Shown: piece by piece, positions 1 to 5,084 of the stretch
Position numbering within the stretch: the stretch's first letter is position 1
Layout of the letters: each line of letters starts with the position of its first letter
Source: Flavobacteriales bacterium UBA4011
GTDB taxonomy: Bacteria > Bacteroidota > Bacteroidia > Flavobacteriales_D > Crocinitomicaceae
DNA: 5,084 bases
Assembly: GCA_002384725.1 (NCBI GenBank)
Contig: DGBF01000200.1
Span: 6,040 to 11,123, forward strand
Reading direction: 5' to 3'
Notes under the pieces: generated by a model
The model's database searches: none
What the model was told of the DNA's origin: nothing
What the model saw: the letters and a program-made list of their open reading frames with translations, nothing else
Translations under genes and position numbers: made by a program

Positions 1-498
1 CCTTCTGATAGCGGTTCTAGTTTTGGAATAACGAAAGTGAAATCCTTAGAAGAACTTCCGAAGGCAATTGATGCTGCTTTTCAAGAAGGTAAAACCGTTG
101 TCGTTGAATCCAATTTAAGCGGCACCGAAGTTACTTGTGCGGCCTATCGAGGAGATGGTGGTGTAAAAGCATTGCCCGTTACCGAAATAGTTGCTGAAGG
201 TGAATTTTTTGATTACCAAGCAAAATACGAAGGCAAATCTCAAGAAATAACACCCGCAAGAATCTCAGAAGACATGACCAAAAAAGTCCAGGATTTAACA
301 ATTTCAATATATAAAATATTGAGATTGCGTTCCGTTGCACGAGTCGATTTTATGATTGTCAAAAACATCCCGCATGTCATAGAGGTGAATACGACGCCTG
401 GTTTTTCTTCCGCATCGCTCGTGCCTCAAATGATCAAGGTACAAGGCATTACAAACGAAGATTTTTGGTCAGAAATTATTGCAATCGAAACGGCTTAA
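1..498 (+). CDS. ddl: D-alanine--D-alanine ligase, C-terminal half (5' end outside window)
   Basis: ATP-dependent cytosolic enzyme that joins two D-alanines for the end of the peptidoglycan stem peptide. The frame is open from base 1, so the GTG at 37 is internal and the true start lies upstream. The 165 visible residues cover about half of a usual 300-350 residue Ddl. Seen in order (window residue numbers): the serine loop GSSFGITKV at 5-13, the omega-loop FFDYQAKY at 69-76 with the Tyr/Lys that close over the active site, ARVDF at 113-117 (Arg and Asp for substrate and Mg), and EVNTTPGFSSASLVP at 128-142, whose Glu and Asn bind magnesium. This is the ATP-grasp ligase fold, and I see no missing key residue in this half. 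The TAA stop at 496-498 overlaps the stop of the convergent dacB. A related D-Ala-D-X ligase is possible, but the Tyr-containing omega-loop favours the ordinary D-Ala-D-Ala enzyme. Confidence 0.95.
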   Translation, partial: PSDSGSSFGITKVKSLEELPKAIDAAFQEGKTVVVESNLSGTEVTCAAYRGDGGVKALPVTEIVAEGEFFDYQAKYEGKSQEITPARISEDMTKKVQDLTISIYKILRLRSVARVDFMIVKNIPHVIEVNTTPGFSSASLVPQMIKVQGITNEDFWSEIIAIETA

Positions 499-1952
499 TA
501 ATTCGCCATCGCATTGAATAATTTTTCCATTTGGTCAACCGTTACCGAGTTAGAACAATCGTAATTGTTCACCGTCATGGAAAAACACAATTCTTTTCCG
601 CTTTTCGATTTCACATATCCAGCGTATGATTTTATGCGATTCATGGTACCGCTCTTTGCAAAAACTCGTCCATCGGCTGCTTGACCTTTACATACCTTGC
701 GTAGTGTTCCAGATTGACCTGCAGTAGGCAAAGTCGATTTAAATACATCATATTTTTCGCTTCCGGCCATGTATTTAAGCAATAGCGTAAACTGGTTGCT
801 GCTGATCGCATTTGTGCGCGACAAGCCACTGCCATCATGCAAATACAAGTGTTTTAAATCTAATTTCTCTTTCCAGTAATCGGTAATAAAATCTAATCCG
901 TTTGAGGTAGATCCCTCGCCTTTTTTCTCATAACCGATGAGGCATACCAATTGCTCGGCGAAAATATTTACGCTTCTCATGTTGGTGTGAAAAGCAATTT
1001 CTTCTATTGTTTTTCCTTCCCAAGATTTGATTAAAGTCATGGACGAGTATGGTTTTAGATCAGTATTGGTCATCTGTAAATTGCGCCCGTATTCGTAACC
1101 ATCCGAAACTTTAATTCCGTTGGCCATTATTGCATCATACAGTTTTTTCGAAAGGAGTCTTTCAGGATCAGGCACGGTGCCTTTCACCATGAATGAACTT
1201 CTGTTGTAAGGCAAACTTCCAGAGGCGTATAGATCGAGAGAATAAGGTGCGCCATAAATCAAACTATTATCGCCACTCACATTTTGACCTTTAATATTGT
1301 TCAAAAGACGAAGTCCATCTATTTCGGGAACCGTGCGCACCAATGTCGATGGTTTACCAATGTTTGATGTTTTGAAATAGTATTGTAAAATATTGTCGTT
1401 AATGATAACCGCCGAAGGTCCAGCTCCATAATAATTTCCCATATCGCCCCAAGTCCAACCTTCCGGACAACCTTGGTAACCGAAAGCGGACCCATCTACT
1501 ATAACTTTTCCAGTAATTTCTTTGATTCCAGCAAGTTTCATGTCTTGCACCCAGCCGTTTAAATACTGATCTTCAGCACCGTCGTCATTGAAATATTTAC
1601 TACCCAAGGTTGGGTCTCCTAAGGCACGTAGATAAAGGTTTCCTTCTAGCACACCACTTGCATTTATTTTACCATCCGTATATAATTCTGTTTTTGGTGT
1701 GTACTTTTCTCCCAATATTTCAAAGGCCGAAGCGGTTGAAAAAAGTTTCGCAATACTAGCCGGTGGTAAGGCTAAATCGCTGTTATGTGAAGCGATTATA
1801 GAACCATCGGCCAAATCTCGAACAGTAACGGTTACACCTGCATTTTTAAATGCCCAATAGTTGGCAAAAGAGGTAACGGCAGTTTGAACAGAAGTTTGCC
1901 CAAACATTACAATTGGGGTAACAAAAAGGAGTAAAAAGAAGATTTTTTTCAT
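495..1952 (-). CDS. dacB: D-alanyl-D-alanine carboxypeptidase/endopeptidase (PBP4, peptidase S13)
   Basis: Low-molecular-weight penicillin-binding protein that removes terminal D-Ala and cuts peptide crosslinks in the periplasm. The 485 residues match the usual PBP4 length of about 480. Residues 1-18 form a signal peptide (MKK, then a hydrophobic FFLLLF stretch, with likely cleavage near FGQ-T); there is no lipobox Cys. All three active-site motifs are present: SxxK as SIAK at 66-69 (nucleophile Ser66, Lys69), SxN as SVN at 327-329, and KSGT at 433-436 in place of KTG. DGSGLSR at 373-379 is a further family signature. The long insert between SxxK and SxN is typical of class C PBPs. The ATG at 1950-1952 is chosen because the signal peptide begins there; no Shine-Dalgarno is seen. 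The gene stands alone on this strand, diverging from rfbC and converging on ddl, with which it shares its stop bases. It acts on the dipeptide terminus that Ddl makes. Confidence 0.96.
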   Translation of the reverse strand: MKKIFFLLLFVTPIVMFGQTSVQTAVTSFANYWAFKNAGVTVTVRDLADGSIIASHNSDLALPPASIAKLFSTASAFEILGEKYTPKTELYTDGKINASGVLEGNLYLRALGDPTLGSKYFNDDGAEDQYLNGWVQDMKLAGIKEITGKVIVDGSAFGYQGCPEGWTWGDMGNYYGAGPSAVIINDNILQYYFKTSNIGKPSTLVRTVPEIDGLRLLNNIKGQNVSGDNSLIYGAPYSLDLYASGSLPYNRSSFMVKGTVPDPERLLSKKLYDAIMANGIKVSDGYEYGRNLQMTNTDLKPYSSMTLIKSWEGKTIEEIAFHTNMRSVNIFAEQLVCLIGYEKKGEGSTSNGLDFITDYWKEKLDLKHLYLHDGSGLSRTNAISSNQFTLLLKYMAGSEKYDVFKSTLPTAGQSGTLRKVCKGQAADGRVFAKSGTMNRIKSYAGYVKSKSGKELCFSMTVNNYDCSNSVTVDQMEKLFNAMANY

Positions 1953-1971
1953 GTCTTAGTATTAATCAGAG

Positions 1972-1979
1972 TAAATATA
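1972..1979 (-). promoter_or_regulatory. Candidate -7 box for dacB (weak)
   Basis: On the minus strand these bases read TATATTTA, one base off the Bacteroidota -7 consensus TAnnTTTG, about 20 bases before the dacB ATG. No convincing TTTG -33 box is visible at the expected distance upstream. The region is AT-rich, so a chance match is quite possible. It lies between the inverted repeat and the gene, as a promoter under control of that repeat would. Confidence 0.25.
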
Positions 1980-1982
1980 TCC

Positions 1983-2018
1983 AAGATTTATGCCGAATTG
2001 GCCAGTTCGGCTAATCTT
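1983..2018. repeat. Imperfect 36-bp inverted repeat in the dacB-rfbC intergenic region
   Basis: Outer arms AAGATT (1983-1988) and AATCTT (2013-2018) flank an inner near-palindrome at 1992-2011. The inner arms are GCCGAA and TTCGGC, around a centre TTGGCCAG that pairs through GGCC with one T-G mismatch. The spacers between outer and inner arms are three bases on one side and one on the other. The inner part is richer in GC than its surroundings. It lies 30 bases upstream of the dacB start and about 185 upstream of rfbC. No T-run follows on either strand, and both flanking genes point away, so a terminator is unlikely. A dimeric-regulator operator or an RNA hairpin in a dacB leader are possible roles. 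The repeat is visible in the sequence; its function is inference. Confidence 0.5.
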
Positions 2019-2189
2019 TACGTTCAATTAACAAGATTGTTCCAAATTAACAGGCCGATTAAAGAATATTTACCCCTGTTTGCTGGAAATTCGTATTTCG
2101 AGAAAATAGATGACAAAAATCCTACGGGTACAGCAATTATGGAAGTCATTATTTTATAAACACGCCAAAGAAAAAACATTTTTAAGTCG

Positions 2190-2197
2190 TATCTTTG
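2190..2197 (+). promoter_or_regulatory. Bacteroidota-type -7 promoter box (TATCTTTG) for rfbC
   Basis: TATCTTTG is an exact match to TAnnTTTG, the -7 element used by the primary sigma factor of Bacteroidota. It ends only four bases before the rfbC ATG at 2202, so transcription would begin at or just around the start codon, giving a leaderless or nearly leaderless mRNA. No clear TTTG -33 box lies 17-23 bases upstream; that stretch is A-rich. GGAA just before the ATG is too close to serve as a normal ribosome binding site. Confidence 0.45.
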
Positions 2198-2201
2198 GAA
2201 A

Positions 2202-2747
2202 ATGGATTTCATAAATTGTGACATCAAAGGGTTGAAAATAATAGAACCCACTGTTTTCGGAGATGTCCGAGGATATTTCTTTGAAAGCTTCAACCAATCT
2301 GAATTTGAAAAATCGATAGGTAAAAAAGTAAGTTTTTGCCAAGACAATCAAAGTCTATCTAACACAGGCGTCGTTCGTGGTTTACATTTTCAAAATCCCC
2401 CTCATGCGCAAGGCAAATTGGTTCGCGTGATGCAAGGAAGTGTCTTAGACGTGGCGTTAGACATTCGAAAAGAATCTCCAACTTTCGGTCAATTTCATGT
2501 AATTCTACTATCTGCAGAAAACAAAAAACAGTTTTGGATACCAGAAGGATTTGCACATGGATTTTCAACTCTTGAGGACAACACAATTTTTCAGTACAAA
2601 TGCACAAATTATTATCACCCCTCTTCAGAAAGTTCCTTACTTTGGTGCGATAATCAGTTGAACATTGATTGGCTGGTGAAAGACGCAATTATCTCTGCTA
2701 AGGATCAATCGGGCGTTAAATGGGAGGATTTTATTACACCTTTTTAA
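2202..2747 (+). CDS. rfbC: dTDP-4-dehydrorhamnose 3,5-epimerase
   Basis: RmlC/RfbC converts dTDP-4-dehydro-6-deoxy-D-glucose to dTDP-4-dehydro-L-rhamnose, the third step of dTDP-L-rhamnose synthesis for surface polysaccharides. The protein is a 181-residue cupin of normal length. Visible family features: DVRGYFFESF at 21-30, QDNQS at 47-51, VVRGLHFQ at 57-64 with the catalytic-base His62 and Arg59, GKLVRV at 71-76 with Lys72, FWIPEGFAHGF at 111-121 (cupin His119), the QYKCTNYY segment at 131-138 with Tyr132 as catalytic acid, and SAKDQ at 165-169. All key residues appear intact. The ATG at 2202 is the only Met before residue 77 and fits the family N-terminus. The downstream neighbour is a dead WecA-like transferase starting six bases after this stop in the same frame. 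No rmlA, rmlB or rmlD is in the window, so whether rhamnose is made cannot be judged here. Confidence 0.96.
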   Translation: MDFINCDIKGLKIIEPTVFGDVRGYFFESFNQSEFEKSIGKKVSFCQDNQSLSNTGVVRGLHFQNPPHAQGKLVRVMQGSVLDVALDIRKESPTFGQFHVILLSAENKKQFWIPEGFAHGFSTLEDNTIFQYKCTNYYHPSSESSLLWCDNQLNIDWLVKDAIISAKDQSGVKWEDFITPF

Positions 2748-2753
2748 ACCACC

Positions 2754-3776
2754 ATTTTTTATATTCTTCTTGTACTCGTTGTTAGTTTATCCATTGGTAT
2801 TCTTACAAACTCTTAGGTCATTAATTTTGCCAAAACTTTGGGCATCAGAAACAAAAATGACGCCAATGTGCGCCGGAGTAATGAATCTAAACCTTCTCTT
2901 GGTGGCATAAGCATGTATTTTGTCTTCGCTCCTCTATTTACAGACGATTTACTTTCAATCCAAACAGATTTTATAGGCTTGGTAGCTCTACTTCCCTAGC
3001 TTTTGCTATGAGAATCTCCAATGATGCCTAAGATACAAAACCGATGTTGAAGCTGGCGGCACAAATTGCCTGTGGATTTATTTTTGCCTTTTCGAGAAAT
3101 CAAATCACACTTTTTTCATCTGATATCGCCAATATTATTCTTACTGTAGTCTGGGTGGTTACTTTAATGAATTCCCTCAATATGCTTGACAATATGGATG
3201 GAATAAACGGGACAGTTACCTTATTTGTAATATTACCTTGTCTTGACATGGATAACGAAGGGTTGTTTTTTAAGTATTTGGTCCTTATTGATGGTGGTGT
3301 GCGTAGGAGCAATCATTGCTTTCTTAAAGTTCAATGTGCATCCATCAAAAATGTTCATGGGTGACGGGGGCAGTCAATTTGCAGGTCTAATCATTGCCTT
3401 TTTTACCATTAAAGTTTTACTTTCAGGTTAATTGTTTATCGACGATAGTGCGATGTTGGGTCCTGTTCTTGCATTAATAATACTGACACCCGCTGCGGCA
3501 GATACCTTAACCGTGGTGATCAACCGCTTGAAAAAAGGTCAATCTCCAATGGCGGGAGGAAAAGACCATACAATCCATCATTTGGTTTATTCCGGAAAAT
3601 CAGAGAAACAAGGGTAGTACGTTTTTCTTTTCTTAAGTACCGTGTCAGTGCCTGTTGCGGTGGCCTTAATATAGTTTGCCGTAGATAATCAATACCTTGT
3701 TATTGGTATTTGTCTTACCTATTTCGCTGCTATTTTTGGCTATTTGTATCGCAATAAAATCGAGTATAAACAGTAG
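2754..3776 (+). pseudogene. Decayed WecA/MraY-family undecaprenyl-phosphate glycosyl-1-phosphate transferase
   Basis: The intact ancestor would be a polytopic membrane enzyme of about 340 residues that moves a sugar-1-phosphate from a UDP-sugar onto undecaprenyl phosphate, starting O-antigen or capsule synthesis. Family pieces occur in the correct order: VINFAKTLGI and KPSLGGISMYF in frame 3 (2817-2930), then KPMLKL, WVVTLMNSLNMLDNMDGI in frame 2 (about 2996-3290), then FLKFNVHPSKMFMGDGGSQF and the HTIHH motif back in frame 3 (about 3300-3776). Damage: in-frame stops at 2814-2816, 3029-3031, 3429-3431, 3615-3617 and 3672-3674, plus a -1 type shift near 2985-2998 and a +1 type shift near 3277-3300. 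The catalytic Asp-Asp pair appears as Asn-Asp just before the 3029 stop. The expected start codon position reads ATT (2754). Stops fall where homologues usually have sense residues such as Tyr or Trp (from family knowledge). The short open stretches within it are remnants, not genes. The exact sugar specificity is unknown. Confidence 0.92.
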
Positions 3777-3798
3777 GGGAGTTTTCCCTATGAAATAC

Positions 3799-3806
3799 TA
3801 ACTTTA
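3799..3806 (+). promoter_or_regulatory. Candidate -7 box for the lytic transglycosylase gene (weak)
   Basis: TAACTTTA differs in one base from TAnnTTTG and ends 17 bases before the ATG at 3824, a reasonable spacing for a short 5' leader. No good TTTG lies at the -33 position; TTTT at 3782-3785 is the nearest candidate. A promoter is expected in this 47-base gap because the gene upstream is dead, but the match itself is weak. Confidence 0.3.
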
Positions 3807-3823
3807 CCAGACACAATATTGCC

Positions 3824-4741
3824 ATGAGATTATTTCTTTCTAAAATCTTAATTTTTATTTCTGTTTTTTTTCTGTCATGCGAGGCGGAAGGGCAAAAACA
3901 AGAAGAGTCAAAATCGGAATCAAGGGTGGAGCATTTTCAAATGCCGAAATTGCCTGATTCTATAGTTTTTGCCGGTGAACTAATCGATTTTACGGATTGG
4001 GATTTGAAAGAACGATTAGACAAAGAATTGCATGCTATTGTTTACTATCATAATTTGATCATCCCTTATTTGAAAAGATCTACTCGTTTTTTACCCGAGC
4101 TAGAACGATTGATGAAAGAGAACAATTTACCCGATGATTTTAAGTATTTGGCCATTATCGAATCTGGTTTAGAAAATGTGACAAGTCCTTCTGGAGCGCA
4201 AGGTTTTTGGCAATTTTTGCCTGGCACTGCTAGCGAATACGGTATGACAATAAGTGAGTATATCGATGAAAGAAACGACTTGGCGAAAAGTACTCCAGCT
4301 GCGGCAAAATATATAATTGATGCGAAAGACTCCATGGGAAGTTGGGTAGATGCGGCAGCTTCATACAATAGAGGTGTGTCCGGATTGAAAAAGGATAAAA
4401 AGTGGCAAGAAGCAGAAAGTTATTTTGACACCTACATGAACAATGAAACAGGTCGTTATGTTTTTAGAATATTGGCCATGAAATTGATATTTGAGGACCC
4501 CATGAAATATGGATACGATCTGAGTACAATTCAACAATACGAACCCTTCGAAACGAAGTCAAAACTTGTGGAAGAGGGAATTCCAGACGTCGCTCAGTGG
4601 TCAAAGGGAAAAGGCTACAATTATAAAATCGTTAGAAAATTGAATCCATGGATTATCGGAAATCGACTGCCAAATCGAACAGGTGGATATACTATTTTAT
4701 TGCCAGCAAACGACGAACATTTCAGCAATTACAAGGATTAA
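3824..4741 (+). CDS. Lytic murein transglycosylase, SLT domain (MltD-like, GH23)
   Basis: This exported enzyme cleaves the MurNAc-GlcNAc bond of peptidoglycan, leaving 1,6-anhydro-MurNAc ends. It has 305 residues. A signal sequence covers residues 1-19; FFLSC ends in Cys19 and resembles a lipobox, although Phe at -3 is not ideal, so a lipoprotein is likely but not certain. The SLT domain runs from about 90 to 220: catalytic Glu113 in [17 protein letters not shown] at 123-131, GTASEYGM at 134-141, IDERND at 147-152, and AAASYNRG at 177-184. The C-terminal part (about 245-300) contains KIVRKLNPW and [10 protein letters not shown], a conserved tail seen in MltD-like proteins. It looks like a degenerate LysM-type region rather than a clear LysM repeat. 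The ATG at 3824 is set by the signal peptide; no Shine-Dalgarno is seen. Its stop is one base before uvrA, so the two probably share an mRNA. E. coli MltD is longer, with clear LysM repeats, so I give no symbol. Confidence 0.92.
   Translation: MRLFLSKILIFISVFFLSCEAEGQKQEESKSESRVEHFQMPKLPDSIVFAGELIDFTDWDLKERLDKELHAIVYYHNLIIPYLKRSTRFLPELERLMKENNLPDDFKYLAIIESGLENVTSPSGAQGFWQFLPGTASEYGMTISEYIDERNDLAKSTPAAAKYIIDAKDSMGSWVDAAASYNRGVSGLKKDKKWQEAESYFDTYMNNETGRYVFRILAMKLIFEDPMKYGYDLSTIQQYEPFETKSKLVEEGIPDVAQWSKGKGYNYKIVRKLNPWIIGNRLPNRTGGYTILLPANDEHFSNYKD
4733..4737 (+). promoter_or_regulatory. Possible ribosome binding site of uvrA (AAGGA)
   Basis: AAGGA lies inside the last codons of the transglycosylase gene, five bases before the uvrA ATG at 4743. 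It is the only well-placed Shine-Dalgarno-like sequence I see in front of any gene here. With only one base between stop and start, translational coupling is also plausible. In Bacteroidota such motifs often contribute little, so the role is uncertain. Confidence 0.4.
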
Positions 4742-4742
4742 A

Positions 4743-5084
4743 ATGATTGACAAAAAACCGACGCTTCGAGTTTACGGAGCCAAAGAGCATAATTTAAAAA
4801 ACGTTGATCTAGAAATTCCGAGAAACAAACTTGTCGTTTTTACAGGGTTGAGTGGTAGCGGAAAGTCATCTTTGGCTTTCGACACTATATTTGCCGAAGG
4901 TCAACGTCGTTATATCGAAACTTTTTCTTCGTATGCACGCCAGTTTTTGGGCGGATTAGAAAGACCCGATGTCGATAAGATAGAAGGTTTAAGTCCTGTA
5001 ATTGCCATCGAACAAAAAACCATTTCAAGAAGTCCAAGATCTACCGTTGGCACAATTACGGAAATTTACGATTTCTTACGTTTG
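4743..5084 (+). CDS. uvrA: UvrABC excision nuclease subunit A, N-terminus (3' end outside window)
   Basis: UvrA is the dimeric ABC-type ATPase that recognises damaged DNA and loads UvrB in nucleotide excision repair. The 114 visible residues are the start of a protein normally about 940 long. Seen: [18 protein letters not shown] at 12-29, the Walker A loop GLSGSGKS at 35-42, the [14 protein letters not shown] segment, [20 protein letters not shown], the Q-loop region IEQKT, and [18 protein letters not shown] at the window edge. The window ends before the UvrB-binding and zinc-containing parts. The ATG at 4743 gives a normal UvrA N-terminus. Bacteroidota often carry more than one uvrA-type gene (family knowledge), so this may be one of two paralogues; the visible part cannot decide that. 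It is probably co-transcribed with the upstream transglycosylase gene. Confidence 0.97.
   Translation, partial: MIDKKPTLRVYGAKEHNLKNVDLEIPRNKLVVFTGLSGSGKSSLAFDTIFAEGQRRYIETFSSYARQFLGGLERPDVDKIEGLSPVIAIEQKTISRSPRSTVGTITEIYDFLRL

Noticed and set aside
641..838. Minus-strand open frame of 65 codons inside dacB
   Set aside because: Lies entirely within the dacB coding sequence in another frame and shows no features of its own.
2024..2347. Minus-strand open frame of 107 codons overlapping the start of rfbC
   Set aside because: More than half of it is antisense to rfbC, it resembles no family I recognise, and it would occupy the rfbC promoter region. The shorter version from an internal Met at 2149 (41 codons) has no support either.
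3044..3617. Three short plus-strand open frames that could be read as separate small membrane proteins
   Set aside because: Each carries a consecutive piece of one WecA-family protein, so they are fragments of a single broken gene.
2754..3776. Stop-codon recoding or programmed frameshifting instead of a pseudogene
   Set aside because: Both TAA and TAG interrupt the frame, there are two shifts without slippery sequences that I can see, the start codon seems lost and a catalytic Asp is changed. The neighbouring genes use the standard code.
3774..3790. Short hairpin TAGGG...CCCTA at the end of the pseudogene as a terminator
   Set aside because: The stem has five Watson-Crick pairs plus a weak extension, and no T-run follows, so an intrinsic terminator is not supported.
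3268..4152. Repeated 14-mer TTTTAAGTATTTGG near 3268 and near 4138
   Set aside because: AT-rich, falls within unrelated coding frames, and the similarity does not extend beyond the shared word; probably chance.
4066..4368. Minus-strand open frame of 100 codons opposite the transglycosylase
   Set aside because: Antisense to the conserved SLT domain, which explains the long open frame; nothing in it resembles a known protein.

Overview
The window looks like chromosomal DNA from a Bacteroidota bacterium, most likely Flavobacteriia or a close relative. The reasons are the AT-rich composition, the near absence of Shine-Dalgarno sequences, a TAnnTTTG-type promoter box in front of rfbC, and protein signatures in UvrA, the WecA-like remnant and the lytic transglycosylase that resemble flavobacterial members. 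This placement is inferred from the sequence and was not tested by a search.

Layout: (1) Positions 1-498, plus strand: C-terminal half of a D-alanine--D-alanine ligase (ddl), cut by the window edge. (2) Positions 495-1952, minus strand: an intact penicillin-binding protein 4 / D-alanyl-D-alanine carboxypeptidase (dacB). It converges on ddl so tightly that both stop codons come from one TTAA palindrome. (3) Positions 1953-2201: a divergent intergenic region of 249 bp with an imperfect 36-bp inverted repeat and candidate promoters. (4) Positions 2202-2747, plus: intact dTDP-4-dehydrorhamnose 3,5-epimerase (rfbC/rmlC). (5) Positions 2754-3776, plus: a decayed WecA/MraY-family glycosyl-1-phosphate transferase with at least five internal stops and two compensating frameshifts. 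(6) Positions 3824-4741, plus: a MltD-like lytic transglycosylase. (7) From 4743 to the right edge, plus: the N-terminus of UvrA, one base after the transglycosylase stop.

Three genes deal with peptidoglycan: Ddl makes the D-Ala-D-Ala terminus, DacB cleaves D-Ala-D-Ala and its crosslinks, and the transglycosylase cuts the glycan strand. rfbC and the dead transferase belong to surface-polysaccharide synthesis, respectively nucleotide-sugar supply and lipid-linked initiation. uvrA (nucleotide excision repair) appears co-transcribed with the transglycosylase by position only. The most notable observation is the heavily decayed transferase sitting directly behind an apparently intact rfbC. I see no mobile element, CRISPR array, RNA gene or evidently new biological system here; the rest is ordinary housekeeping content.
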